DNA from: Clarireedia homoeocarpa
Taxonomy: Eukaryota; Ascomycota; Leotiomycetes; Helotiales; Rutstroemiaceae
NCBI GenBank assembly: GCA_001465935.1
Contig: LNKV01000055.1
Coordinates: forward strand, 371,660-435,659
Direction: 5' to 3'
DNA length: 64,000 nt
Below are positions 1-12,303 of the stretch, piece after piece. The notes beneath the pieces are model-generated. The model saw only the letters and a program-made list of their open reading frames with translations. It had not been told where the DNA came from and ran no database searches. The position numbers were made by a program, and so were the translations under genes. The stretch's first letter is position 1. Every line of letters starts with the position of its first letter.

Positions 1-518
1 GGCAATGGTCTGGCTACGCTTGATGATTCGTAAGGGCTGGGGCTTTGTGATTTCGACCTCGGATTCGTGAAGCTCCATGTTAGACGACTTTGTCTTCTTG
101 GATGCCATACCGAACATTCTGAGTCTGCTTCCGACGTGCTGTCTCCCTGGTAGAATCTCGATTTTCGCTGGTGGTGGTGGTGGTGGTGATGAGAGGATGA
201 TTGGTTGATAAAGCTATCTCCAGTACAATGTCTGCTATTGTAGCTCCCAACCTCTGTCGACTCTAGATCGCACCAAGAATCACCGTAAAGTTGAGTGTTA
301 GAGAAATAGGAATCCTGATGTCTCTTGCCGCGATAACCTCGTCCACAGTTGGTCAAGAGAAAAAGGAAGTGTGGAATGTAGTGAAATCGAATACGGCGAG
401 CGGCAATTACAACGAAGTGCCAAATACTGGTTGCTTTGAGAGCGATCAATACTACGAATAATAAGATAGCAATAGGTACTACAATAAGTGCCCCTACTGG
501 AGAACCTGTATTATTCAT
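1..518 (-). CDS. Membrane protein of unknown function, N-terminal part (runs off left edge)
   Basis: An open frame of 172 codons starts at the ATG at 516-518 (G at -3) and runs uninterrupted to the window edge, so the C-terminus is missing. The start is MNNTGSPVGALIVVPIAILL; residues about 6-32 form one strongly hydrophobic helix with a short N-terminal head, as in a type I/III single-pass membrane protein. A basic stretch (AARRIRFHYIPHF) follows, then a Cys/Tyr/Ser-rich segment, a run of six His at about residues 109-114 and a Ser/Arg-rich tail. I do not recognise the family. The low-hydrophobicity, Ser-rich tail would be cytosolic if the basic residues after the helix follow the positive-inside rule (inference). 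It could be one exon of a longer gene. Confidence 0.6.
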   Translation of the reverse strand, partial: MNNTGSPVGALIVVPIAILLFVVLIALKATSIWHFVVIAARRIRFHYIPHFLFLLTNCGRGYRGKRHQDSYFSNTQLYGDSWCDLESTEVGSYNSRHCTGDSFINQSSSHHHHHHHQRKSRFYQGDSTSEADSECSVWHPRRQSRLTWSFTNPRSKSQSPSPYESSSVARPL

Positions 519-1453
519 AGCCAAAAATGAAATAATTGCTAGAATGAGACGGAATTCATTGAGCGGTAATAAAGCAATGGTGGATGATTATTAGTTGAAA
601 TTTGAAGCATGAGGGGTGATGTTTTGGCCGTGTCATGATTGAAATCTAGAGACGAAGAAGCGAGAACAATAGTTGCTTTTGCTTGTAAAGGCAAGTGCAA
701 TGACCATTCATTGCCTGCCCAACAGGAAGCAGTAACGTCTGAGCCATTGTATTTTGGGTGAGTTGGCGAAGATGGAGTATTGCAGTTGTAAGGAATGGAG
801 AGAAGAGAAGATCTCTGTTAAGCCTCTGCTTTGCTCTAGCAAGACCAGACTATACTTTTCGCTGTAGACTCATGAGGATGTAATAATTCCAGGAGTTTTG
901 AGGGGATCTCGAGGGGATCTTAGCTCATCGATGCCTCGAATAGACCTCTAGGTGAGTGGTGCTACCTCAGTGGACGTCTTAACGGGTAAGAGAGTCTTCC
1001 GAAGAATGAAATGTAAAGTGATAATTAGAGTCGTTGCAAGGGATGGAAAGAACAGCTCCAGTCATCGTGCTGTCGGTTTGTCTCTATGGTAGCCACAAGT
1101 CAACGAGGAAGTTCAAATAGACTCACCATGCATCATAGATCGCCCACATGGATATAAATGTCGCCAGGGGTCTGTACGTGATCAGGAGCGGTGCATTCCC
1201 CGGCGATCATGTACTGGCGATCATTACAGCATGCAAGAAATCCATCTCCATGCATCCCTCCCCCGTCACCGATCCTCCAGGGTCGTTGCCGTGCCGCACT
1301 GAAGTCCCATATGAGAAAATGCGTCCATGTTGTATTTTCGGACAATGGGTATCAATGCTAAAAAAAACTTCATAATCCCCAGTACCAAAACATTTTAACT
1401 TCCCAAACTCATGATCGTCATTGCTGTCACCGTGCTCATAATCACCTTGAAGC
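519..1453. other. Intergenic, no gene seen
   Basis: About 0.9 kb between the heads-apart membrane-protein gene and the 3' end of the UBC-variant gene. Only short overlapping frames of 70-75 codons on both strands near 1133-1375, without family likeness. Presumably the promoter and 5' leader of the gene at 1-518 plus the 3' UTR of the next gene. Confidence 0.6.
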
Positions 1454-2512
1454 TTATGCGCCCACTGCTCTCCTCCCTGAATCCGCCCCCTCCATACTCT
1501 CCCTAATCAGCCTTCTCATCTCCTCCAACCTATCCCCATCCACATTCAAAAATTGAATCAAATCATCGTTTGCCCCCTGCCCATACAATACCGCCTCAGC
1601 AACACTAGCCTCCACCCCCTTCTTGACCCTCACCTCCCACACCCCATCCCAATTCCACTCTCCCGGTTTCCTCGCCACAACCGGCGACATTGGCCTCTCC
1701 CCCTGTTGCGCCTCCCTCGTCAGCTTCCCCATCTTAACTCTATACGCTCTCCACGCATGCCACGCGCCCGGATTGCCTGCCGCCTCCAACGGGACTCTAT
1801 CTAGAACCGTTTCATCATCAAATGTCCGTCGCACATAGCGCAATATCTCGTAGATACCTACTCGTACACCATCTGCCGTATTCCCTGGCGAGGAAAGTCC
1901 ACTTGATGGACTTCCCATCCCAGCTTTCGTGGGGGTCTTCTGCTGTTCTTCTCTGCTGCGCAAACTTTTGCTCTTCCGCCCAAACCATTGTGGGAAGCCA
2001 TCACGCAGCGAAAACCCCCCAGGCGGTAGCCGCTCCTCGTCAGTTGCCGAAACCGTCCCATCGTCGCCTTGCGCATCTGTGCTATACATGTATGTTGTAA
2101 GAGGTGTAATAAGCGGATGGAATATATCGGTCGAGAAGGTAATTAGAGGAGGGAGAGCGGGATACTGGGGCGGGAAGGAGATCTGGAAGCGCAAGATGGA
2201 GGGCGCATAGGCACCTGTTGGGCAAACATTTCATTAGCATTTGCCAATCGCGCAGGAGAAAAGTAGAGCAATTGACAGACTGAGAATTGAGAAACTTACC
2301 TTTCCGTACGAACAAGACTCCCGACCAAAGTGTGGGGTCGCCGGGAGTGAGGCTCATGTATACGCCATGAGGACAAGCATATTTCAAACTAGAGCTGTAC
2401 CTCTGCATTAGCTGATCGATTCGAAGATGGGGTAAATCGTAGGGACAGACAATTCTACTAGTAAATGCTGTTTTCGCACAGTGGACAAAGTAGATAATCG
2501 TTGCGGTGCCAT
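1454..2512 (-). CDS. Ubiquitin-conjugating enzyme E2 variant (UBC fold without catalytic Cys, AKTIP/FTS-like)
   Basis: Three exons in coding order: 2451-2512, 2300-2394, 1454-2214, giving 305 aa. The start MAPQRLSTLSTVRKQ fits the N-terminal helix of a UBC fold. Exon 2 reads FSSLKYACPHGVY ... WSGVLFVRKG, and exon 3 continues with FQISFPPQYPALPP and FHPLITP, the E2 beta-sheet and the 'FHP' turn. The residues after FHP carry no HPN motif and no active-site Cys, as in the inactive E2-like AKTIP/FTS family (acting with Hook proteins on vesicles in animals). Residues about 55-110 and 150-200 complete the fold; between them is a disordered Ser/Pro-rich insert. Introns of 56 and 85 bp carry CTAAT branch sites, and phases are consistent across all joins. 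The splice of intron 1 was chosen for family fit and is less certain. Role by homology only; no partner is encoded nearby. Confidence 0.85.
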
Positions 2513-2888
2513 TGTTGTTATGTTTATGTAACGTGCATGTTTGTTTTGGGATCTAGTTCTAGAGATTCGAAGTGAGAGCGGTGTATTTTTTTGCCGCGAT
2601 AGTGACGTTTCAGAGGGAGAAACATCTCGATCAAATGGCATGTGAAACATGAGAAGTGTAATACAAATGTTTCACGGGTTGCTGGATGCAGTTTATTTTC
2701 AGTAAGGCATGTTTATCTCAACGTCAATTGCTGTACTCTCATTTTGGATATCAATCTTGTGTCTATCATCGTCACTTTTACCCGTCCACCGTTGTTATCC
2801 TTTCATTCCCTTGTTACATACGAACCAAAATCCGGTTAAAAGCCGTAGCCTTTCAAAAATAGAACATTAATGCAGCGTAGCCAAAATT
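2513..2888. other. Short intergenic stretch between two minus-strand genes
   Basis: 376 bp between the 3' end of the Lso2/CCDC124-like gene and the start of the UBC-variant gene. A 65-codon plus-strand frame at 2642-2839 has no recognisable features. Nothing else seen. Confidence 0.6.
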
Positions 2889-3660
2889 CTAGCTGCTTGT
2901 AGGCGTTGTTGGAGAAGCCAGAGCTGCCTCCTTTCGAGCAATTTCCTTTTGCTTCAATTCGGCCATTTGGTCTCTCGAAGCATTGTATGCAGCATTCGCT
3001 TGGTTGAATGGGTTATCAGGATGCTTCTCGAATTCTTTTCTGATTTGTTCGATCTTTTGGTTTCGCCTCAATCCCTTCCCACTTCCATCTTCATCCATTT
3101 CGGCCAATCTCTTCTCCTCGAAGGCGGCATAAGCAGCCTTAAACCTCCTCTCTGGATGTCGATCCAGCTTCTCTTGAACACCTGAAGTTATGTCTAACGC
3201 ATCGAGAGCATTATCAATACCAGACGCGTTAAGTGCGGTCGGAGTGGAGGGGGAGTCATCGAGTTGCGATAGGTCGAGACCTCGGGATGGCTTCTCGGAT
3301 TTTTTCACAGCTTGCTTGGATTTCTTTGGACCTGACGGAAGGGCAGCTTCCTCCTCTCTCATCAGTGCCTCTTTTTCTGCTTTCTTTCGATCTGCTTCGG
3401 CCTTTTTAGCTGCAGCGGCTTCTCTATTGTTCAATCCTACGTAAGTAAAAAGGTCGGCTGATATGCGGGGTAGCAGCAGCTGAATGAAGATTGGAAACTC
3501 ACGCCTTCGCGTTACTCTTGGCTCCCTCTCCCCATTTATCGGCTTCTTGAGCTGCCTTCACCTTATCTGCAGCAGCCTGCTTCTCCGCAGCGACTGCAGC
3601 TTTTTTGGCGTTTCCAGCGGCCTTTTTGGAGTTCTCCCCAGCACCCTGTTTTTTGCCCAT
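2889..3660 (-). CDS. Lso2/CCDC124-family ribosome-associated coiled-coil protein
   Basis: Two exons (3503-3660, 2889-3423) joined across a 79 bp GTGAGT...AATAG intron give 230 aa. The start MGKKQGAGENSKKAAG and the Lys/Ala/Glu-rich helix to about residue 90 match the CCDC124/Lso2 N-terminal helix. The C-terminal domain (about 130-215) has HPERRFKAAYAAFEEKRL and EFEKHPDNPFNQ, the conserved end of this family. Known family role: binds the decoding/GTPase centre of idle 80S ribosomes and helps recovery from starvation. The acceptor was chosen because it keeps the helix repeat in frame; an alternative ACGTAG acceptor 12 bp upstream would give a stop. Expected in cytosol; no sign of regulation seen. 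Confidence 0.85.
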
Positions 3661-5344
3661 CTTTACGATCTCGGCTTACCGGCTGATTACCGTTCAAAGA
3701 AACCGATATTGTGAGATATTGAAAGGAATGAGCCGATGGATGAGGATGGCCCGGAAAATTATTGATAATTTTTAAGTGGATATTGAAGATCAACCTGGTA
3801 TGGTTGTATCGAAAAACTATTGATGATGTTAGAGTCTTGATCGGGAAATGACTCTTTTCTCCCTTTGGATAGGTTTGGTGGTTTCTAGGATTTTCTTTGG
3901 AAGTGATTGCCCCGCCACTATGTCAGACGCTTGAGAGTCGGTCAAAACTGCTGGGAAGAGTTCTCGGACCAAGATAATCCGCCCTTCCAGCCTGCCTCCA
4001 ATTTGAGGCAACGACTTAATAATCAACAGTCAATAAATCTGTCAGATATTCAGTCACGTGAGATGTGGAGGCTCAGTCCCAGTCGGAGGGGCCGGTCGCT
4101 GGTATCCGATGTAGCCCTGGACTCGCATTCATATTGCTTACCCATGAAACAAAGCGAGTCATGCTTTTGCATGTCGACGATTCCTTTGCGGAGGAGGGGC
4201 AAGCATCGGAAACGTGTCCCGAAAGAGCCATTTAATTTAACTGTTTGGCCCGTTAGAGGCTGGTTGTCCAGAATCCCTAAGACCCAGGGACACACCCATA
4301 TCCCACGCCATATCCTGCCGCTTATTCCAGGAATCTTGTTTGAGGATGTGCCCGATTCTCTCAATCTTGCAGGTGCCCAGCGTACCATGCTGGGTCAGTC
4401 GGGATTCAACCTCGGGCAGCCCTCCTTGGTGATCTGCCCCATCCATGCAGGGCAAACGCCGCCAAACTTCTCCCGCTATATTGATGTGATAGTGTGCTCA
4501 GCCTTGCAGTTATATTTCATGTGGAAATCATTCGGCCGAGTAGGGTGGGCTGCATTCGTCAAATCATGCTGTATTCGTCAGATCCTACAGTGAAGATTAT
4601 AATGAAAGGATCATGAAGATATGCAGCTTGATAGTGCATAACTACCATGTATGATGAGTCGTGTGATACGAGATTGGTGAACCGCCCCCAAGTAATAACG
4701 TTCCCACGCTTGGAATGCTTGGTTGGGTACATATATTTTGCGTTGTTGCACAAGTAGTTATCTGTCGACAAAAGGAATATGGAATCGTCTTCCTAGTCAC
4801 GGTCCAAATTGCCCACGAGACACAGCATAACGTACAACCCACAACTTGAAGGTATCCAAGGGGGGGCAATGGGGCAATGGGGCACGTTGTCAAAATAAGG
4901 CATTTTTAGACGTGACTGCGTTAAGAAACGCGGTGAGGAGGGAGCAATACTTGCGATCGATGCATAATTGGCCGTTGTCGAACGGCTGAACTTCGGGATC
5001 GAACCAACAAGCAACTATGACGTGCCGTGCCCTCCATGGATATCTGTAAGGCTGTCAGTTTCCGCTGCAATGGTTGCTTGCATTTCTGGGTTCCTTTTGC
5101 CCGGACTTCGGAAAGGTAGTAGGCGAAAGAAAGACTTCCGGCGTTCAAAGGTACCTGGTTTTTAAACGACCCGTTCCAACTAAACACAAACTCAGGGGGT
5201 AATGCAAAAAATCCAACCACAATCCAACATCCCACCATGCACGATTGTGTTGGCGCATATTGAAGGATAGAAGTGCATTATGTGAACGGGAAATTGTTGC
5301 GATGGATGCGTACTCGCTTCATAAGCGTGAATCTCATAAAAAGG

Positions 5345-5372
5345 AAAAAAAAAAAAAAAAAAAAAAAAAAAA
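5345..5372. repeat. Poly-A tract (28 A)
   Basis: Uninterrupted run of 28 A on the plus strand. No target-site duplication or retroelement body seen beside it. Confidence 0.9.
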
Positions 5373-6940
5373 GACGATGCCCAACGTTATACAGCTCTTG
5401 CTCTGCATGCCACTTTAGGAACATTGATTTTAGCCAATCTGGTAGGAACTCGTGGTTGTGAAACGGGGCTCAGAAAGAACGCGGGAGGGTGACCTTCGAT
5501 GCATATATGCATATGCAGGCTCATATGTTACGCTGCATGGCTAGCTGCATGGAGCGTTAGAGTAGGATCATCGAATGAATTATCTCTTCTCTTCTTAGTC
5601 TATGCATCAAACGAAGCGGCGGTTCCATCTTGCAGTGCAGCTAAGCAAGATTGCAGATTTCAGATCCGATGCGATATTCGGTGAGAATAAGGCGAAGTGT
5701 ACAAAGTGTGTACATATACAGGATTGCATGTCATTTGTACGATAAGAGTATATGAAGCACCTACTCGCAGTGATGTAGGTGATATAAAGGGGTACATAAC
5801 GCAAGCGCGTGAGCGAGTTATTAGTGGTCCAAAACGCTTCATCGCTGAATGCAGCGTTGAGCACAGCCTTTCGTCAGCATCGTACATCGTCGAGTAAAAA
5901 CCTTGACCGTCTAAAAAGTGACTGAGAGCAGGCTCCGGCATTCCTCGATTGTGCGTGAATGGATGTGCGTAACCGCCGAGTTGCATACAGCACCTGCACC
6001 GGAAGGCATTCCAAACCCATGCTACCTGTTTCTTTAATCTCGTCGGGACGCTCAATCGTGGAAGAAGAGCAATATTCACGACGATCTCGGGTGGCGAGCC
6101 TTTTTCACGTTGCCTTCGCTCAAAGCCTAAGTACCACGCAACGACGAATCCAAAATTGGAACTACCACATTCTCGTCTTCTCGAGGTTTCTGCGGACCCG
6201 GAACGCTCCCCTTTTGGAGTTGTGGAGAGGCCTGAAAATTTGCTCGACAAACCACATGGTATGGAGAGATAATTCAAGGAACTCGGCGATGGAAAACATC
6301 AAGACGTGAGTTTACTGCGCGGTAAACAGGTTTTGAAGTTGGGCATCGAATGACAGTGATGCCACACCGGATTGAAGACCGGAAAAGCCGTGCATGATCA
6401 CACATAAGCCCCTTGATTGAGCCTCCCCGTCGCACACGAAGAAAAAAACTAGATTTCAAACAGCAAACACGAAATCTCAACGAAACGGAATTGGCGGTGT
6501 ATGAAAGTGGAATCAAGTCACTGAACAACGACGATGTAGAACTATGGGGTTGACGTCGGTCTGGTGTCGAATAAATGGGAAATGTTACATGATTTACCTT
6601 CGTATGTCTTAGAGCAACCAAGAAAACAAGAAAGAGAAGTTTTTGGTGAGTAAAATGCCCACCAGCCACAAGTACGAGTACCAGTACCAGTACCAGTACC
6701 GGTGCGGTACAAGGTAATAATAACGGAAGCAACATTCCCACATAGGTTTTCGGCTCTCATGGAACAACATTGTACTTTGTAACATTTTCCATGGAGACGA
6801 ATAGCACGCGTACAGGGCTAGGAAGAAGCCGAGGGCATTCCTTGTAGAAACTTCCTTCTAGAATGTATGAATGAATGTAAGGGACATGTGATCTTTGCCT
6901 TAATCAGTATTTCATGAGCGAGTTACGGTCCGACACCATG

Positions 6941-6969
6941 CAGTGCAAGTGCAGTGCAAGTGCAGTGCA
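6941..6969. repeat. 11-bp tandem repeat (TGCAGTGCAAG)
   Basis: About 2.6 head-to-tail copies of an 11-bp unit. Short and exact. Confidence 0.85.
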
Positions 6970-7237
6970 GCAAAAAAGAGCAAAGAAGAAGAAAAAGGAC
7001 AGATGGACCAGGTCGAACCTATGGTTACACAAAGATTGAGGTCCGAGACACCCTTTGCAAAGTTCATATCAGAATCCGCCAGAAACATCTCACCAGTGAC
7101 CAGACTCGCCAAATCAGAGAGGTCCGCGACAAGCCAAAAAGCAAAGCATATCAGTTAGTCACAAGTCATGTCCCAACGGGCGTCAGGATAGACTTCCGCG
7201 AGACTATCTAGTCCCAAGCTTTGCCTACTAAGACGAT

Positions 7238-7300
7238 TAGCTCTCTTTAGCTCTCTTTAGCTCTCTTAGTTCTTTTAGTTCTTTTAGTTCTTTTAGTTCT
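7238..7300. repeat. Tandem repeat array, two related units (TAGCTCTCTT then TAGTTCTTT)
   Basis: Three copies of a 10-bp unit pass directly into four copies of a related 9-bp unit. This suggests slippage followed by divergence. Confidence 0.85.
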
Positions 7301-7728
7301 GGTGGTTTATCATGTTCTACTGGGATTTGCTTGAGCCCCTTTCAGCCAACCAAGTCGCCAATCAGCTATTGTCTAAACTTAGAGCGGCTCTTCTGCCTGA
7401 GTATTCGGAGCAGCTAAATGGCAAGAAAAAAGCCCCTATAATGATCGTCATTGATCGAAGATGGGGTGCCACAAACCAAATCCAAAAAACGTGGCAGGAA
7501 GGGAACCTGTTTTCCTTTTTCCTTCTAGACAACTGCTGTACAGAATGATGATGATTCCATCTATCCATGATCCCTCGGCTCCTCGCAATTTTTCACCCAG
7601 TCGGTGTCTATTCAAGGTATCTAGTCCATCTTGGACTGCGCAAAAGTATACTAAAAAATCATTGTTTGACCCATCAGAGTATCCCCAATTGCCCCTCTTT
7701 CTGCTCCCCCATTTGTCTCACAGAAGAT

Positions 7729-7742
7729 AGAGAGAGAGAGAG

Positions 7743-7770
<28 letters not shown>
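7729..7770. repeat. (GA)n followed by 28-nt poly-A
   Basis: A short GA dinucleotide run continues into 28 consecutive A. The poly-A has the same length as the run at 5345-5372. Confidence 0.9.
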
Positions 7771-7777
<7 letters not shown>

Positions 7778-8264
7778 TCCTGGCTTTGCCTTGTTTCCCC
7801 TTGCTCGACTTCTCGCTTCGGTTCCAACCCAGCTCAACCTAGTTCAACGCAGCTCCATTCTTTATTTTATATATTTTTTATACGATACTGTACACGACTA
7901 CTGAAACGAACTTGAGTGGCACTAAGAAGTTACTTCATTTACGGATCTTGGAATATGGCGCTTGCGAGGCCTTGTCAGCTCGCAATGGAACTTTTCGAAG
8001 CTTTTCATTTCTTCTCTAATCCATGTCCCTTGTGTCCCGATCCCCCGGCTCCAACGGTCACTTGCTGAGAGAGACCCGATACTCGACCACTTCTATGGAG
8101 AATCTGAGATAGTAAAGTTACCAAGTTACATTTTTTTTTTCTGGGCGGGCAGTGCTCTGTTGCTGCACAGCTCCGTGGAGAGTGCTGTGGGTTATGAATA
8201 TTGACGTATTTCGTTTCACAACGGAGAACTTAATTCGAAATGAGGCAAGTGATCACACCACGAA

Positions 8265-8302
8265 GTGCAGACGTGCAGACGTGCAGACGTGCAGACGTGC
8301 AG
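8265..8302. repeat. 8-bp tandem repeat (GTGCAGAC, about 4.7 copies)
   Basis: Perfect head-to-tail copies of an 8-bp unit. A degenerate 12-bp array (ACCAACTACTGC type) follows at about 8398-8436. Confidence 0.9.
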
Positions 8303-11300
8303 GGTGGAGGAAGGAGACATGAGGGAAAAAGCTCCAACTTCTTTTTTAATGTACGAGAACGTACGAAGGTGTTGTCCGTACTACTTGTAACTACTGTACC
8401 AACCAACTGCACCAACTACTGCACCAACTACTGTACCGTGTAGTACGATCTACTGATTTGCGTCTGGTTCCGGATGCTTGTTGCAGTGCTCTATACTCGA
8501 GGCACTATCTATGGGTCTATTCTGACCTACAATCGTGCCATCGAGCCATTCATTGGATGTTGCCAACCGCCAGCTCCTTAACTCCGTTCCTGCTTACGCT
8601 TACTCCTACGTACCTCTGACTGCGACTACTTTACTACTACGACATTCTGTGTGTAGAATTGTAATCGTGCGCTTTTCGCAGGTACTTACAATACATACGA
8701 TGTACATATCTACATTATATCATATCATGCCATATTGTCAGGCCGCATATATCGGGAATACGAAATATCAAAATTAAATTAAAATTTCAAAGTATTACAT
8801 ACGAAAGCGTCGGCTTAGCCAAGATTGAGAGAAACTTCAACCTATCCGGCTTTGCCACATCTTGTATGGCGGTCATCATGTGTACCTTTTTTTTTATGAA
8901 GATAGACATGTAGCCTCAGAACTGTCCCTGTATGTACAGAAAAGACAGCCAGCCAGCCAGCCGAAGGGCGAAGGGAAAGCGTACCCGTCCCTCTCTGTAT
9001 GATACCGAATGTCGATATCCACTTTCCTAGTGTACGGAGTACATAAACAATCAGCTTTCAGTCATGCTGAAAGTTCCGAGTACGTACCCATACTCATACC
9101 CAGGTACGTACCTTTTCCCCATTTCTTACTGTGTCATTCGCTCTCCTTATCCGCCGCCAACCTTCCTCGGCTTGGCCTGCCATAGCCTTCCCTGTCCTGC
9201 CCTTTCTCTTTGCCCTGCCCTGTCCTGACTATCAAGGAACTTGCCAACAATCTTACCTGGTTTGGGGCATGCCTCGCCTTTTCAGCCGTATCACCATTTC
9301 CCGGAACAGCGCAAGAGCTAAGCCAGCTTTTGCGCTTTTTTGCCTTTTCGTTTATTTTCTGAGCGTGGACATGCAAATCCTAGTGGTTCAGCCCTCCCAT
9401 TTAACCCCTGACTAGTTTTGCTAAATGTCTCTAGGATAAACCTCGAATCATTAATTGTTAGCTTTTCCAGGAAGTTTTCAGGTAGCGAGACGGAGTGGAG
9501 AGGGGAAGGAAACGAGGTCAACAATGAGTTGGATTTTGACTGGGGCCTCGTTTTCCATATCTCTGGTCCTCGGGACATGATCCCCAGTAAAAGTCTTCCG
9601 ATGTTCTATTGAGCTGGTCAGGGTGTCCTTGCTTGATCCTGGTGGTGGTGGTATTCGGTGTAACATTCAAGCTAGTTGACTGTTCTGAAAGATGTCACTG
9701 TACCAACTTTCCACACTACACGCTGCAGCTGATGGGGCAGGAAGGTATGGGACATGTAAGCTCAATATATATCGACAGTCACGTAATGCGTGTGCTATGT
9801 GTGCTATGTGAGCTATGTGAGCAGTGTATGCTATACTTGGTATATGATCTACAAAGAATACTTAGATAGGTGCCGTCCGCCGTGGTAGTGAATCTACGCC
9901 TTGACCGTACATGCTGACGCTTTGTTTCCTGGAGTGCCTTTAGGGAATGGTGTAGAGTGAGACGAAATGTATGAAAGTCCCAAGTGAGGTAGGGTGGCAA
10001 CGCTACCGGTGTGATTACCATCATTCATTCACTCATGATATTGAATTTCCCGATTAGAAAGAGACATGGAAAAAGGATAATGCAACCTACGTACGAAAAC
10101 ACTGGGGAAATCGGCGAATAACGAAGGTGCCCGCATGTCGCAAAGCCTCATGTACGGGAACGGATACACATACATGAGAAGGAACGATTATAAACCTCGT
10201 TTCATCGGGTCAGAGTTGGATTGGGAAAAGCAGCCGCGTGCTGGGAACGAAAAACAACATCCCATCCACCATCTATTCGTAGTGGTCGACGAACAAAAAC
10301 GTTAGGGCTGGCTTCGCTCTCCCGCGCAGCGCCTCCTACTGCAACTCAAGGTTTGGATGAGAAAAGAAATCATCCAATCCTATCTTACTTCCTTATGCGC
10401 CCCGTCCACTCAGACCACGTACTTTGCAAAAGGCTTCGGGAAGCGTAAGGTTATATTTCCAACAATGGCCTTCTACAGCTTCAGCAACGATTGCTGAGCC
10501 GGTGTGAGCTTAAGAAGACGCATAAACTCCTTCTTTCGGATATCGAACCTTGGCATTTGGTTCGGGATGCTTGACCGAACACGAGGAAAACGAGGCAAAG
10601 TCTCCTTGTAGATTCGATGATACGGTATGATCATGATCATGATCTGAAAATCATTACATATGTTAAGGGTGCATTACATACGCCTCTATGGCTGTCTTGT
10701 TCCCAGTCGTAGTGCCAGTCCCAGGCGGAGTCCGGGTCCCAGTCGACAGATCACCCCCTCTATCTAGACATCTAGATGTCCATTAAGCTACCACAAGGAA
10801 ATGCCTCCGGGGATCTAATTCTCCAATAAAACTCTATTTGTGAAGGATTTGTGAATTGCGTCGCCTTTTCCTTCCACGCCGTCGGGAACCTACCATGGCT
10901 TAAAGGGGGAATAGATTGGAAACCTAAACTATGTATCAGCCGTACGCGCAACCCAAGCAACATCGATGGAGAATGATTATGGATGAATAATGTAATATCC
11001 AAGCTACTTCGGGTCCAAGCCATTCCCAGAAAAGCATGAACAACACAATCTGTACGGAGTAGTCAAAATCCATGGTGGTAGTGTCATCATCATCATACTG
11101 TGTGTCCAAGCATAACCGTAACTCCATCACACACCGCCGCCGCCGCAAGCAGGAAAAAAGAAAGGGCCCCTGCGAGCCTTTTAGCCCTTTGCTCACTCAC
11201 TAACTATCTGTTCCTTGATCCACGCGCTACTAGAAACTGGGACCCAACATTTTCCAAACTCGACTGACAGGGCAGAGCAGGGGCAACAGCAGGGAGCCCT

Positions 11301-11685
11301 CCATGTAAGTTAGTTGCCCTGCAAACAATTTTTCGAAATAATCGTCCCCTCTTTAAAATTGTTGCCGCCCCCTGGGGATCCAGTCCCATTCCCATAAAGC
11401 ATCATCTTTAGCCCAACGGGTCACGGAGACAAATGCCGGGGCATACATAGTGTGGATACGGTAGTACCGTCTGATACACGGCTTCTAGCACAGAGGCCCA
11501 AACCCGTGTGTGCGCCCCATAGACAACGCTCGCTCAACATGGCCTTAGCATGGGAGCGGATGAGCCACGACTGGTAATAATAGAGCAAGCTCACCCTCGT
11601 CACCGCCTGATAAACAATCCATATAACCTGAACTGTATTAAAGTCGACGGTGCTTGCTCTTGATTATGCTTCGACTATAGAAAAG

Positions 11686-11844
11686 GACAGACAGCCAGAC
11701 AGCCAGACAGCCAGACAGACAAGACAGACAGACAGACAGACAGACAGACAGCCAGACAACCAGACAGCCAGACAGACAAGACAGACAGACAGACAGACAG
11801 ACAGGTCCCACCCAGCGGTCAGCTACAGCTACAGCTACAGCTAC
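11686..11844. repeat. (CAGA)n/(CAGC) microsatellite plus 6-bp CTACAG repeat
   Basis: An imperfect CAGA/CCAGA array of about 118 bp is followed by four copies of a CTACAG hexamer. It lies about 460-620 bp before the transporter start and may be in its 5' leader. Confidence 0.9.
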
Positions 11845-12303
11845 ATACATACTGCATACATATTTTCTCACCTCACATACCCATACTACCTCCGTATACT
11901 ACTTTTTGCTACTTATCACTTTTTTGGATCTTCTGGAATCTCATGACACCTTTCTTTCCTTTTACCGTAAAGAAACTCCCAGGCTACTGCACTATTTGCT
12001 TTTCTCTATATCCACTTTCTTACTGCTGCAACTACCCATCTGGTTCATATAAAGTTTGATTACACCACATCAACAACAACAACGACGCAAGATCGTATCT
12101 GAGAGCGAAACATATAACCTCTCTACCTCTCCCCCCCACCATACTCGAGTTGTATCATTTTACATTGTTGTCCTACAAAGTCAAAAGCAAGTCGAGCCAA
12201 GCCAAGTCACGTCGAAGCAACTACTGCTCGGGTCGATTACAACTACCAACATCAGTTCGTTACATACATACGTCGAAGCTCTAAAGAGCGTGTTGTGGCG
12301 GAA

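Larger units (their letters stand above)
3661..12303. other. 8.6 kb gene-poor region upstream of the MFS transporter
   Basis: No frame here shows a domain, signal peptide or consistent splicing. The longest are 228 codons (3907-4593, plus) and 205 codons (5660-6277, minus), both of low-complexity composition and unrecognised. The stretch holds several short tandem repeats (listed separately) and repeated TACGGAGTA-like and GTACGTAC words (for example near 9033, 9078 and 11052). The last few hundred bases before 12304 are CT- and AC-rich, as in long fungal 5' leaders. It could hold non-coding transcripts or the long promoter of the transporter; the sequence alone does not decide. Confidence 0.5.

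Noticed and set aside
3907..4593. 228-codon plus-strand open frame
   Set aside because: No domain, no intron logic, uneven composition (mixed Cys/Arg/Trp), and overlapped by frames of similar quality on the other strand. One such frame is not surprising in 64 kb.
5660..6277. 205-codon minus-strand open frame
   Set aside because: Random-looking composition, no hydrophobic or domain pattern, and a 116-codon frame opposite it.
11638..11946. Two opposing frames rich in Gln/Arg/Thr or Cys/Leu/Ser
   Set aside because: They are translations of the CAGA/CAGC microsatellite.
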